Assembly (NCBI GenBank): GCA_965194515.1
Contig: OZ239146.1
Coordinates: forward strand, 1,302,001-1,366,000
Reading direction: 5' to 3'
Origin: Acidimicrobilacustris europaeus
Lineage (GTDB): Bacteria; Actinomycetota; Acidimicrobiia; Acidimicrobiales; Acidimicrobilacustridaceae
Length of the DNA: 64,000 nt
This document shows, in pieces, positions 1 to 8,898 of this stretch (its first letter is position 1; each line of letters begins with the position of its first letter). The notes under the pieces are model-generated. The model had not been told where the DNA came from. It did no database searches and saw only the letters and a list, made by a program, of their open reading frames with translations. Position numbers and translations under genes: made by a program.

Positions 1-288
1 GTCTGCCTTTGAACCGAAGACTCGGCTCACATCTTCCTGATCGTCAGCGAGGATGTTGACGCAGAACTTTCCAGCACTGCGCAACTTGCCCCAGCTGGCC
101 GAAGTTTTTGTCGCACTGAACAGCACCAGCGCTGGGTCAAGGGACAACGACGTAAATGAACCGATGGCCATACCTGCTGGGCCTTCGTCGGTCATCGCCG
201 TAATGACCGCAACACCAGTAGGGAAATGCCCAAGAACCTGCCGGTACTTGGCGCTATCGAATGCGGTGGTTTCAGAATTCTCGCTCAC
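1..288 (-). CDS. flavin reductase family protein, partial (N-terminal part)
   Basis: The first 96 residues are visible and the gene continues off the left edge. The reading begins with GTG (VSENSETTAFDSAKYRQVLG) 12 nt after the stop of the upstream MBL gene, so the two are probably co-transcribed. The stretch HFPTGVAVITA followed by GSFTSLSLDPALVLFS and GKFCVNIL is the FMN-binding split-barrel pattern of the HpaC/RutF-type flavin reductase family, which reduces FMN or FAD with NAD(P)H or supplies reduced flavin to a monooxygenase. The partner cannot be seen. The start is uncertain because no clear Shine-Dalgarno lies before the GTG. Confidence 0.75.
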   Translation of the reverse strand, partial: MSENSETTAFDSAKYRQVLGHFPTGVAVITAMTDEGPAGMAIGSFTSLSLDPALVLFSATKTSASWGKLRSAGKFCVNILADDQEDVSRVFGSKAD

Positions 289-300
289 AAGGGCGAGATC

Positions 301-1134
301 TTAGGCGAGGGTGATGCTGAGACCCTCGAACGCTGCAACGATCGAATCGACACCCATTGTGCGACCGGTTTCTCGCGCTCCGGCAAGGAGCTGATCGAGG
401 GTTTCGTCGTCGTGCGAGGGGTCGTGATGAAACAAAACCAACTGTCCGACTTCAGCTGCCGCAGCAACACGTACGGCGTAACCAACAGTGCAGTGGCCCC
501 AGGTTGGCTTACACGCGAATTCTTCGGGCGTGTACTGCGCGTCGTGGATGAGGACATCGACGCCTCTGCAAAGTTCAAGCACTCCAGGCTCGACGGAAAC
601 TCCGTCAGCCGGTTGCTGATGATCGCTCACATACGCCACCGAGAAACCATCTCGTTCAACTCGATATCCGAACGTGGTGTCTGTGTGTGGAACTTCGAGA
701 GCAGTCACTTTTGCCCCCGCGATTTCGTGAACACCTTCGGTAAGGGTGAAGAACGAAACGTCGCCGGGGAGATCTTGGCGAGTAACCGGGAAAAACGGTG
801 GACGCATCAGGTCGTCGAATGCGTCGGCGAATGCGACACCGTCATGGTCTGGCCCGTAGACCGAAAGTGTCGAACCAGGTATCAGCAGCGGCTGACAGAA
901 AGGAAGCCCTTGGACGTGATCCCAGTGAAGGTGTGTCACGAGTGCGTGCGCATGTAACTGCGCACCTGCACCTTGGTCGGCCCCGAAATAGCGAAGCCCA
1001 GTTCCGAGGTCGAGCAGGATCGGATCGGCATCTGCGCTGCGCAGTACAACACTCGCGGTGTTGCCCCCGTATCGAGACGTGCTTTCACCAGCACATGGCG
1101 TCGACCCCCGAACTCCGTAAAACGTGATCTCCAC
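301..1134 (-). CDS. MBL-fold metal-dependent hydrolase
   Basis: A 277-residue metallo-beta-lactamase-fold protein. The metal site H-x-H-x-D-H is present as THLHWDH (H68, H70, D72, H73), with further ligands likely in VPHTDT, the HDAQYTPEE segment and the C-terminal HHDPSHDD. The N-terminal GVRGSTP plus a GGNT segment resembles the cAMP-phosphodiesterase/RNase Z-like branch that hydrolyses phosphodiesters, but the substrate is not determinable. A GTG start at 1134 is preferred because GGAGG lies about 7 nt upstream; an open frame continues to 1218 without family similarity. The flavin reductase follows 12 nt downstream. Confidence 0.8.
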   Translation of the reverse strand: MEITFYGVRGSTPCAGESTSRYGGNTASVVLRSADADPILLDLGTGLRYFGADQGAGAQLHAHALVTHLHWDHVQGLPFCQPLLIPGSTLSVYGPDHDGVAFADAFDDLMRPPFFPVTRQDLPGDVSFFTLTEGVHEIAGAKVTALEVPHTDTTFGYRVERDGFSVAYVSDHQQPADGVSVEPGVLELCRGVDVLIHDAQYTPEEFACKPTWGHCTVGYAVRVAAAAEVGQLVLFHHDPSHDDETLDQLLAGARETGRTMGVDSIVAAFEGLSITLA

Positions 1135-1249
1135 TGTCCACCTCCTCCCCGAGTACCAATGGATGGCGAACGCTAGGACAAGGGCCTCTCGATGTGAAGG
1201 GGAAGTGACATGTCTCACACCTCTGCCTGAATCTCGCTACCTTCGCATC

Positions 1250-2122
1250 ATGCAGATCGACTCCATCAGCGTTCCCACCAGCGAACTCACCTACGGCTGT
1301 CTCACCGCCGGCGATTCCGGCCCACTTGCCCTTTGCCTCCATGGGTTTCCCGATACGGCGCACGGCTGGCGCTATCTCCTGCCCGCCCTTGCTGATGCCG
1401 GATACCGGGCTGTCGCTCCGTTCATGCGGGGTTACGCGCCCACGTCGATCCCCACTGATGGCCAGTACCACGTCGCCACGCTTGCCCGCGATGCCACGGT
1501 TCTTCACGAAGCACTTGGCGGAGACAGCGATGCGGTGATCATCGGCCACGACTGGGGCGCACTCGCAACCTACGGCGCGGCGTCCTTTGCGCCTGATCGT
1601 TGGCGACGAGTTGTCACCGCAGCAGTCCCGCCTGCTTCATCGATGGCGTCGGCGATGATGACCTACGACCAACTCAAACGATCGTGGTACATGTTTTTCT
1701 TTCAAGTCGGTCTTTCCGACTTTGTCGTCTCAATGAACGATCTTGAATTCATCGAGCGGCTGTGGGCTGATTGGTCGCCTGGTCACGACGCAACGATTGA
1801 CATGCAGCACATTCGCGATTCAATCGGAAGCCCAGAACATCTCACTGCAGCTCTCGGCTACTACCGCGCAACATGGGGCACCGAACCTGTGTCGGCTGCC
1901 TACCAAGAAATTCAAGCCGTGCTCGGCACACCGCCTCCGCAACCAACGCTCTACATCCACGGCCGTAACGACGGATGTGTTGGCGTGGAGTTCGCAGAAA
2001 ACGCTGCTGCCGGACTAAGTCACGGTTCACGAGCAGCAATCATCGAAGGTGCAGGGCACTTCACTCAGGTGGAGAAACCAGAGGAATTCAATCGCCTCGT
2101 GTTGGATTTCATTCAGCCCTGA
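1250..2122 (+). CDS. alpha/beta hydrolase, epoxide hydrolase-like
   Basis: A 290-residue alpha/beta-hydrolase. The oxyanion segment is HGFPD (31-35), the nucleophile elbow is GHDWGA with Asp101 instead of Ser, Asp241 (GRND) is the likely acid and His270 (GAGHF) the base. An Asp nucleophile is characteristic of the epoxide hydrolase/haloalkane dehalogenase branch, in which a covalent alkyl-ester intermediate is hydrolysed. The substrate is unknown. The ATG at 1250 starts the conserved domain; the frame is open further upstream but without family similarity. It is divergent from the MBL hydrolase and converges on mutY with only 2 nt between stops. Confidence 0.8.
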   Translation: MQIDSISVPTSELTYGCLTAGDSGPLALCLHGFPDTAHGWRYLLPALADAGYRAVAPFMRGYAPTSIPTDGQYHVATLARDATVLHEALGGDSDAVIIGHDWGALATYGAASFAPDRWRRVVTAAVPPASSMASAMMTYDQLKRSWYMFFFQVGLSDFVVSMNDLEFIERLWADWSPGHDATIDMQHIRDSIGSPEHLTAALGYYRATWGTEPVSAAYQEIQAVLGTPPPQPTLYIHGRNDGCVGVEFAENAAAGLSHGSRAAIIEGAGHFTQVEKPEEFNRLVLDFIQP

Positions 2123-2124
2123 AT

Positions 2125-3006
2125 TCAGGGAAGCGATAAGGCGCCATCGCAGCCTGCGATCGCTAGGCCATCGCGAACAAGAGAATCGGCAGCGCGCACC
2201 GCTTCGAGGTCGCCACCGTCTCGTTCATTCCAACCACACGCGTCGCGGAACTGTTCTGGTGCTACTTCAACGCCTGTTCGCAGAACATCAAGTAGTCGCG
2301 CGCGGCCTTCTCGAAACGAACCGATGAATTTCGATTGACTCTTACTCACGGCCGCAGAACCGATAGCGGGGTCGGGCTCAAGCGATCCCCCGCGAAACCA
2401 CGAACACGTCATTGCGGTCGGGCACACCTCGCATTGCGGCGAGCGCTTTGTGCAAATGAGTGCCCCGAGGTCAAGCAAACCCTGGTTCCACGACCAACCC
2501 ATCCCAACCGGAACAATGTCGTCGGCAAATGTCTGGGCAACACGTGCGGTGAGTCGTTCACCGCGTTGGCGAGCAAGGATGCGACCGACATTGGTATCGA
2601 CGACAGCAACATCTCGTTCGTAGGCAAAGGCAAGCACCGCACGAGCGGTATACGGACCGAGCCCCGGCAACGCGAGGAGCGCATCGAGATCGTCGGGAAC
2701 TACTCCCCCATGTTGGGCAACAACAGCGACCGCAGTGCGATGAAGATTCACTGCACGACGGTTATAACCAAGACCTGCCCACTCAGTAACGACGTCGCCA
2801 ACAGGAGCCTGCGCGCAAACCGCGGGCGTAGGGAATCGCTCGAGGAATTGATGCCAACGCGGCGCAACTCGCGCCACCTGTGTTTGCTGGAGCATCAATT
2901 CCGAAACAAGTACCGCCCACGGGTCGCGTGTTTGCCGCCACGGCAGCTCGTCGCGACGGCCAGCAGACCACGCAAGCACCGCCTCGACGTCAGGCGATCC
3001 GAGCAC
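2125..3006 (-). CDS. mutY: A/G-specific adenine glycosylase MutY
   Basis: A base-excision repair glycosylase that removes adenine mispaired with 8-oxoguanine. Visible are the catalytic Glu36 (SELMLQQTQ), the helix-hairpin-helix LPGLGPYTA (113-121), the catalytic Asp137 (VVDTNVGR) and the four cysteines of the 4Fe-4S loop with C-x6-C-x2-C-x5-C spacing (C185, C192, C195, C201). At 293 residues the protein is short. The C-terminal Nudix-like 8-oxoG recognition domain is reduced to about 75 residues, as in other actinobacterial MutY of about 300 residues. The GTG start lies 3 nt after the stop of the MaoC gene, which suggests co-transcription. Confidence 0.93.
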   Translation of the reverse strand: MLGSPDVEAVLAWSAGRRDELPWRQTRDPWAVLVSELMLQQTQVARVAPRWHQFLERFPTPAVCAQAPVGDVVTEWAGLGYNRRAVNLHRTAVAVVAQHGGVVPDDLDALLALPGLGPYTARAVLAFAYERDVAVVDTNVGRILARQRGERLTARVAQTFADDIVPVGMGWSWNQGLLDLGALICTKRSPQCEVCPTAMTCSWFRGGSLEPDPAIGSAAVSKSQSKFIGSFREGRARLLDVLRTGVEVAPEQFRDACGWNERDGGDLEAVRAADSLVRDGLAIAGCDGALSLP

Positions 3007-3009
3007 GAA

Positions 3010-3525
3010 TCAGTCTTCTGAGAAAACGTCTTCGCCGTAGGGAAGGCCACGGGTCGGAGCGAACTCGCGCTTCCACACCATGACGCGGCGGCGGAACTCG
3101 CACACCTCTTCCGAACGCTGGTTGATCCCCTTGGTTTCGACGGTCACGATGCCGCGCTTGCCATCAGAGGTTTCCTTCTTCGCCAGCACCTTCGTGACGG
3201 CGTAGATCGTGTCGCCGTGGAACGTGGGCTTGGCATGCTTCAGAGATTCAACTTCGAGGTTCGCGATTGCCGCGCCGCTCACATCGGGAACGCTCATACC
3301 CAGAACAAGTGAGTACACGAGGTTGCCCACCACAAGAGCCTGGCCCATTGGAGATTCATTCTCGGCAAACCAGTTGTTGGTATGCGTTGGGTGATGATTC
3401 ATGGTGATCATGCAGAAGAGGTGGTCGTCGGCCTCGGTGATGGTCTTCCCTGGCCAGTGGCGATACACATCGTCGATCTCGAAATCTTCGAAGTGGCGGC
3501 CAAAGGGGCGGTCATAAACAGTCAC
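3010..3525 (-). CDS. MaoC-family hydratase, possible mesaconyl-CoA hydratase
   Basis: A 171-residue single hot-dog protein. The hydratase active-site segment reads TMNHHPTHTNNWFAE, keeping the N-x-x-P-x-H pattern of MaoC/R-hydratases although the usual Asp of the dyad is Asn. MaoC proteins add water across enoyl-CoA double bonds. The Mcd-like dehydrogenase and Mcl-like lyase nearby (5.3-8.9 kb) recall the ethylmalonyl-CoA gene set of Streptomyces, where a short MaoC protein serves mesaconyl-CoA hydration, so this role is inferred here. Other enoyl-CoA hydrations remain possible. The ATG at 3525 is preceded by AGGAG. It is divergent from the amidohydrolase gene, 78 bp away. Confidence 0.75.
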   Translation of the reverse strand: MTVYDRPFGRHFEDFEIDDVYRHWPGKTITEADDHLFCMITMNHHPTHTNNWFAENESPMGQALVVGNLVYSLVLGMSVPDVSGAAIANLEVESLKHAKPTFHGDTIYAVTKVLAKKETSDGKRGIVTVETKGINQRSEEVCEFRRRVMVWKREFAPTRGLPYGEDVFSED

Positions 3526-3603
3526 GGCATTTCTCCTCTACAGACGACGCCGATGAGCCTAGGAGTTTCCGCTACTAGATTCGACCCAAATCCAGGGGGA
3601 ACC

Positions 3604-5289
3604 ATGACCGATCTTCTCATCACAGGCGGAACAATCGTCGACGGAACTGGTGCGGCCGCGTACAAAGCCGATGTTCGTGTTCGAAACGGTGTCATCGCCG
3701 AGATCGGCCCAGACCTCGTAGCCGACGGTGAAACCCTGCTCGATGCCAGCGGCTCCTACGTTGCTCCAGGCATCATCGACACGCACACTCACCTCGACGG
3801 TGCGATGTGGTGGAACCCCGAACTTGATCCGCTTCCCGCTTATGGCAACACCTCGATGGTTTTCGGTAACTGCGGAAACTCCATCGCTCCGCTCAAGGGC
3901 GACCAGCGAGACGAAATCGTCGACCTGTTGTGTTTCCTCGAAGATCTCCCGCGTAAAGCGTTTGAACAAGAGATCCCATGGTCGTGGCAGTCATGGCCCG
4001 AGTACATGGATGCACTTCGCACCCAGCCAACCTCGGTGCACGTCGCTGGCTACCTCGGCCATCTCGCTCTGCGCACCTGGGTCATGGGCCCCGACGCGTG
4101 GACGCGCGCTGCCACCGCCGAAGAAATCGCCGAGATGTGCGCTGTCCTTGACGAAGGTCTTGCCGCCGGCGCACTCGGCCTCAGCATTAACCACTTCGAT
4201 CGGGACCGAGCTCTTCGCCTTGTGCCTGGTTACTTCGCTGACGATGCCGAGTATCTCGCTCTGTTCCGAGTCGTTGCCGACCACAAGCCAGCAACGGTGC
4301 AGATGATCACGCGTTTCAACGATCCTGAACTCTCCATCTCCGACGCAGAGCGATTTGGCAAACTCGTCCGCGACAGTGGCGTGCGTGCTCAGTACACAGG
4401 CATTCCCTTCAACGAACGCGACGATGATCGACGCGACGAGTGGTGGGCACTTCACGATCGCTTGCAATCATCGGGTGCCGACATGTGGCCCATGGTCAAC
4501 TGCAAGCCGCTTGCACCGTTCTTTGGTTTTGAAAGTTCATTGGTGTTCCAACGCGTTCCTGCATGGAACGAAGTCATCAACGGACCAACCGAACTCAAGC
4601 TCTCCACGCTTGGCGACCCCGCATGGCGCGATCAGGCCCGCACCGATTGGGACAACCGCACACGTTCAAGCCTCTCGCGCATCGATCGCCCCGCCGAGAT
4701 GATTCTCACCATCTCCGAAACCGGCGCCGGGCCACTTGGAATTTCACTCCAAGATCTTTCCGATCAAACCGGTCTGCATATTTCTGATGCACTCGCCGAC
4801 TGGGTCATTGCGAACGGACTTGCTTCACAAATGATGGGCATTCCCGAACGCCTCAGCGAGGCCGATGTGGTGAAAGCGCTCCGCGACCCGCACATGGTTT
4901 TCAACATCAACGACAGCGGTGCGCACTTGCAGTTGTTTTCCGCCGCTGGCGAGCACCTGTACATGCTCACTCACTACGTGCGCGATGCCGGACTCATCAC
5001 GATCGAAGAAGGCGTTCACGCCCTCACCGGACGAACCGCAGACTTCTTCGGCCTCACCGACCGTGGCGTGATCGCTACGGGCAAAGTTGCCGACATCGTC
5101 GTTTTTCGCCTCGAAGAACTTGAGTTGCGCCCCGAAGAACGGGCCTACGACGTTCCCCATGGCACTTGGCGATTCACGCGAGCTCCTGCAGGCTTCCGAG
5201 CCACCATCACCGCCGGTGTTCCCACTTGGATCAACGGTGCCAGCACCGGTGCTCGTCCCGGTCAGGTACTGCAGCCAATTCCTTCCTGA
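3604..5289 (+). CDS. amidohydrolase family 3, N-acyl-D-amino-acid deacylase-like
   Basis: A 561-residue amidohydrolase. The N-terminal beta-sandwich strand (MTDLLITGGTIVDGTG) leads to the metal motif DTHTHLDG (residues 60-67), and a C-terminal segment has the family-typical HALTGRTADFFGLTDRGVIATGKVADIVVF. This is the D-aminoacylase/amidohydrolase-3 architecture, a Zn-dependent hydrolase of N-acyl amino acids, dihydropyrimidine-like rings or related amides; the exact substrate is unknown. The ATG at 3604 follows GGGGGAACC, a good ribosome-binding site. The mcd-like gene starts 26 nt downstream on the same strand, so both may be one transcript. Confidence 0.8.
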   Translation: MTDLLITGGTIVDGTGAAAYKADVRVRNGVIAEIGPDLVADGETLLDASGSYVAPGIIDTHTHLDGAMWWNPELDPLPAYGNTSMVFGNCGNSIAPLKGDQRDEIVDLLCFLEDLPRKAFEQEIPWSWQSWPEYMDALRTQPTSVHVAGYLGHLALRTWVMGPDAWTRAATAEEIAEMCAVLDEGLAAGALGLSINHFDRDRALRLVPGYFADDAEYLALFRVVADHKPATVQMITRFNDPELSISDAERFGKLVRDSGVRAQYTGIPFNERDDDRRDEWWALHDRLQSSGADMWPMVNCKPLAPFFGFESSLVFQRVPAWNEVINGPTELKLSTLGDPAWRDQARTDWDNRTRSSLSRIDRPAEMILTISETGAGPLGISLQDLSDQTGLHISDALADWVIANGLASQMMGIPERLSEADVVKALRDPHMVFNINDSGAHLQLFSAAGEHLYMLTHYVRDAGLITIEEGVHALTGRTADFFGLTDRGVIATGKVADIVVFRLEELELRPEERAYDVPHGTWRFTRAPAGFRATITAGVPTWINGASTGARPGQVLQPIPS

Positions 5290-5315
5290 GCCTGATGAGA
5301 ACGCCAAGGTGACCG

Positions 5316-6938
5316 ATGGGTAACCTTCGGCCCATGACTGCTCCGGATCTCACCACTGCCGCTTCCGTCATCGACCTCGCCCACGGGGTGGTCGACGCCG
5401 GCATCCGCCACATCGCCGCCACTGGTGGGCCCGATGTGAACCAGGTCGTCGCCTACGACATCGCTCACGCAGCGTCAGCGGTCGAAACCGGTCGCGCCAT
5501 GCTTGTTTACGGCACCAAGGGCGAACTCGAAGCGAAAATCGCGTGCGCCTACATCGCCGATGCAGTGGGCGAGCTCATTCCCAAGTTGTTCGGCCGTGAA
5601 GCCGACTGGAATATCGCCCCTGGCGTACTCGACGGCACCCGCGAGTTTCTTGCAACGTTCCGCGCTCCGGAATTCCTCGCTTCGCTCGCCGATACTCCCG
5701 GGCCTCGCCACCTCGAGAGCGATTTCGAAATGGTGCAGGACACCTTCCGACGATTCGCCAACGAAAAAATTGCACCCGTCGCAGAACATATTCATCGCGA
5801 AAACTTGGATATCCCCGAAGACCTGATTCAGGGTCTGGCCGAGCTCGGTGGGTTCGGACTTTCGGTACCAGTTGAATACGACGGGTACAGCGAAGGTGGC
5901 GAGAGTGAGTACATGGGCATGGTCGTGGCCACTGAAGAACTCGCAAAGGTGTCTCTCGGAGCCGGCGGCTCACTCATTACGCGTCCTGAAATTCTCACTC
6001 GTGCGCTTTTGGCTGGCGGAACTGAAGCGCAGCGGCGCGAGTGGCTCCCAAAGTTGGCCTCGGCTGAAGTTATGGCTGCTGTAGCTGTCACCGAACCCGA
6101 TTACGGATCCGACGTTGCCGGCGTGAAGGCCACCGCTACGCCCACTGACGGTGGTTGGCTCATCAACGGCGTGAAGACCTGGTGCACCTTTGGCGCTCGG
6201 GCCGATGCGCTCATGCTTCTCGCTCGTACCAACACCGATAAGTCACTCACGCACAAAGCACTCACGATGTTCGTGGTGCCCAAGCCCCGCGGCGAAGGCC
6301 ACGGTTTCGCGTTTGTTCAGGAAGCCGGCACCGATGGCGGAGCACCCGGCGGAGGAAAGATGGAAGGCCGAGCAATCGACACCATCGGCTACCGCGGCAT
6401 GCACTCCTACGAAATCGCGTTCGACAACTGGTTCGTCTCCGAAGCGAATCAGGTCGGTGGCGATGAAGGCCTCGGCAAGGGTTTCTATTACCAAATGGCC
6501 GGTTTCGAAAATGGTCGTTTGCAGACAGCCGCTCGTGCAGTTGGCGTCATGCAAGCCGCATACGAAGACGCTCACCAGTACGCGCTCGACCGAGTCGTCT
6601 TTGGTCAGCCGATCGCCGAATACCAACTCACCCAGGCCAAGCTCGGCCGCATGGTGGTTCTCACTCAGGCTGCACGTCAGTTTTCCTACGAGGTTGCCAA
6701 GATGATGGCGAACGGCGGAGGAATCCTCGAAGCTTCAATGGTGAAGGCCTACGTGTGCAAGGCCGCTGAATGGGTCACGCGTGAAGCGATGCAGATCCAC
6801 GGTGGCTTCGGTTATGCCGAGGAATACAGCGTCAGTCGCTACTTCGTCGACGCACGCGTGCTGTCCATTTTCGAAGGCGCCGACGAAACGTTGTGCCTCA
6901 AGGTCATCGCTCGCCGCATGCTCGATGCAGTGAAGTAA
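5316..6938 (+). CDS. mcd: acyl-CoA dehydrogenase, methylsuccinyl-CoA dehydrogenase-like (Mcd)
   Basis: A 540-residue FAD enzyme. The acyl-CoA dehydrogenase fold occupies about residues 135-540: VTEPDYGSDVAG and WCTFGARAD for FAD/substrate binding, RVVFGQPIAEYQ, QIHGGFGYAEEYSVSRYFVDAR and the likely catalytic Glu520 in IFEGADE. An extra N-terminal helical domain of about 130 residues is unusual among these enzymes but known in (2S)-methylsuccinyl-CoA dehydrogenase of the ethylmalonyl-CoA pathway, which makes mesaconyl-CoA. Two CoA-ester lyases and a MaoC hydratase nearby support this. The start at 5316 has AAGG 6 nt upstream; ATG 5334 is an alternative without a good ribosome site. Confidence 0.8.
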   Translation: MGNLRPMTAPDLTTAASVIDLAHGVVDAGIRHIAATGGPDVNQVVAYDIAHAASAVETGRAMLVYGTKGELEAKIACAYIADAVGELIPKLFGREADWNIAPGVLDGTREFLATFRAPEFLASLADTPGPRHLESDFEMVQDTFRRFANEKIAPVAEHIHRENLDIPEDLIQGLAELGGFGLSVPVEYDGYSEGGESEYMGMVVATEELAKVSLGAGGSLITRPEILTRALLAGGTEAQRREWLPKLASAEVMAAVAVTEPDYGSDVAGVKATATPTDGGWLINGVKTWCTFGARADALMLLARTNTDKSLTHKALTMFVVPKPRGEGHGFAFVQEAGTDGGAPGGGKMEGRAIDTIGYRGMHSYEIAFDNWFVSEANQVGGDEGLGKGFYYQMAGFENGRLQTAARAVGVMQAAYEDAHQYALDRVVFGQPIAEYQLTQAKLGRMVVLTQAARQFSYEVAKMMANGGGILEASMVKAYVCKAAEWVTREAMQIHGGFGYAEEYSVSRYFVDARVLSIFEGADETLCLKVIARRMLDAVK

Positions 6939-6955
6939 GCCTCTAACTCTCGTCG

Positions 6956-7828
6956 TTAACCAAGCGCCGCGATTGCGTCGGCAACGGCGAGGATTCGCAG
7001 TGCATTGTCGACGTGCAGGTTTTCAATCATGCGGCCGTCGACGGTGACGACGCCGCGTCCTTCGGCCTGCGCCTCATTGAATGCAGCGATCACCTTGCGG
7101 GAATGTTCGATCTCGTCTTCGGACGGAGCAAACACCTCGTTACACGGTTCCACCTGGCTCGGATGGATGAGCGTCTTGCCGTCAAACCCGAACTGCTTGC
7201 CCTGGAGTGCTTCGGCACGGAAGCCTTCGTCGTCTTTGATGTCGTTGTAGACACCATCAAGGATGACCTTGCCGGCTAAACGAGCCGCCATAAGGCACTT
7301 CTGTAATCCAAACTGCAGTGGAGCGCGGCCCGGGACGTGCTCGGCGTACAGTTCTTTGGCGAGATCGTTTGTTCCCATCACCAATACTGTGAGCCGATCA
7401 GATGCGGTCGCAATTGATTCAGCATTGAGAATTGCCACCGGCGTTTCGAGCATCGCCCACAACTTGGTGTGAGCTGGCGCACCAGCGGCCTCAAAGGAAG
7501 CGACCAGTTGGGCAACTTCTTCGGCCGAGTTCACCTTCGGAACAACGATCGCATTGGGGCCGGCTGCAGACGCCGCTGCGATGTCGTCGGCGTGCCACTG
7601 CGTACCGATTCCGTTAATGCGGATCGCGATTTCCTTAGCGCCATATTCACCACTCGACGCGGCTGCACAAACACGAACACGCGCTTCGGTTTTGGCGTCG
7701 GGCGCCACGGCATCTTCAAGGTCAAGGATCAGCGCATCGGCCGGAATGCCTTTGGCTTTTTCAAGAGCCCGCTCATTTGCGCCGGGCATGTAGAGAACAG
7801 AACGACGGGGACGCAGCGCTTCACTCAT
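6956..7828 (-). CDS. HpcH/HpaI aldolase-citrate lyase family protein (CitE/Mcl2-like)
   Basis: A 290-residue TIM-barrel CoA-ester lyase-type protein. The start RRSVLYMPGANERALEKA, the metal-binding DLEDAVAPDAK, the AMLETP strand and the C-terminal FDGKTLIHPSQV are the CitE signature. Family members cleave citryl- or malyl-CoA or, as Mcl2, hydrolyse (3S)-malyl-CoA. Because a second, larger Mcl homologue lies just upstream, the malyl-CoA thioesterase role is a reasonable inference. The ATG at 7828 has GAGGA 8 nt before it, overlapping the stop of mcl1. A TTG at 7843 is possible but unlikely. It converges with mcd. Confidence 0.82.
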   Translation of the reverse strand: MSEALRPRRSVLYMPGANERALEKAKGIPADALILDLEDAVAPDAKTEARVRVCAAASSGEYGAKEIAIRINGIGTQWHADDIAAASAAGPNAIVVPKVNSAEEVAQLVASFEAAGAPAHTKLWAMLETPVAILNAESIATASDRLTVLVMGTNDLAKELYAEHVPGRAPLQFGLQKCLMAARLAGKVILDGVYNDIKDDEGFRAEALQGKQFGFDGKTLIHPSQVEPCNEVFAPSEDEIEHSRKVIAAFNEAQAEGRGVVTVDGRMIENLHVDNALRILAVADAIAALG

Positions 7829-7839
7829 ATCGTCGTTCC

Positions 7840-8889
7840 TCAAAGTCCGTAGGCGGCAGCGAGTTCAGCATCGTCAGCAGCAAGCGAGGTCGCGAGTTCG
7901 ACCATGACCCGACATTGCTTCACCGACGCGTCGTCTTCCATCTTCCCGTCGAGCATGATGGCTCCGGTTCCGTCGCCCATTGCTTCGATGACACGACGAG
8001 CGTGTGCGACGTCCGCCGGATCGGGACTAAAGACGCGCTTGGCGATTGCGATCTGCACTGGGTGAAGGCTCCATGCGCCCACGCAGCCAAGAAGGAATGC
8101 ATTGCGGAACTGGTCTTCACACGCAACAACATCGGCGATGTCACCGAACGGGCCATAGAACGGAAGAATGCCGTTGGCCACGCACGCATCGACCATGCGA
8201 GCGAGCGTGTAGTGCCAGAGGTCTTGCTGGTAAATCGTTCGATCGCCTTCGATGTTTCCGTCGACCGGATCTTGACGAACCAAATACCCCGGATGACCGC
8301 CGCCAACACGCGTGGTCTTCATGCGTCGATTGGCCGCCAAGTCCGCCGGGCCGAGGGAAAGTCCCTGCATGCGCGGGCTGGCTCCGCAGATCTCTTCGAC
8401 GTTGGCAACGCCACGAGCGGTCTCAAGAATTGCGTGCACGAGGATCGGGCGATCCAACTTTGCTTTCGCCTCAAGTTGTGCCAGCAGACGATCGACATAG
8501 TGAATGTCTTCGGGTCCCTCGACCTTCGGGATCATGATGACGTCGAGCTTGTCGCCGATCTCGGTGACCGCCGTAACGATGTCGTCGAGGCCCCACGGGG
8601 AATCGAGCGAGTTCACACGAGTCCAGAACTGCGTCTTTCCGAACTCAATGGTCTTACCGACGTTCACCAGACCAGCGCGCGCTGCTTCTTTATCCGTCGC
8701 CGGAACGCCATCTTCAAGATTGCCGAGCAACACGTCGACGGTCGGGACGATCGATGGAAGCTTGCTCACCATCTTCTCGTTGGAAGGCGGGAAGAAATGG
8801 ATCATGCGGGCGGGCTTGACCGGGATCTCGCGCACCGGCTCGGGGGCACCCACGGCAAGGGGGCGGAAGAAGTCCTTGGGATTTCGCAT
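7840..8889 (-). CDS. mcl1: malyl-CoA / beta-methylmalyl-CoA lyase-like protein (Mcl1)
   Basis: A 349-residue CoA-ester lyase of the HpcH/HpaI family. The N-terminal extension (RNPKDFFRPLAVG), the NLEDGVPATDKEAAR segment with the acidic metal ligand, MIPKVEGPEDI, HAILETARGV and the active-site-lid segment SLGPADLAANRRMKT fit the longer L-malyl-CoA/beta-methylmalyl-CoA lyase branch (about 320-350 residues). Such enzymes split beta-methylmalyl-CoA into glyoxylate and propionyl-CoA and malyl-CoA into glyoxylate and acetyl-CoA, with Mg2+ or Mn2+. It lies 9 nt after eutC and 11 nt before the second lyase, within one transcription unit. Confidence 0.82.
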   Translation of the reverse strand: MRNPKDFFRPLAVGAPEPVREIPVKPARMIHFFPPSNEKMVSKLPSIVPTVDVLLGNLEDGVPATDKEAARAGLVNVGKTIEFGKTQFWTRVNSLDSPWGLDDIVTAVTEIGDKLDVIMIPKVEGPEDIHYVDRLLAQLEAKAKLDRPILVHAILETARGVANVEEICGASPRMQGLSLGPADLAANRRMKTTRVGGGHPGYLVRQDPVDGNIEGDRTIYQQDLWHYTLARMVDACVANGILPFYGPFGDIADVVACEDQFRNAFLLGCVGAWSLHPVQIAIAKRVFSPDPADVAHARRVIEAMGDGTGAIMLDGKMEDDASVKQCRVMVELATSLAADDAELAAAYGL

Positions 8890-8898
8890 CCCCTGAAA

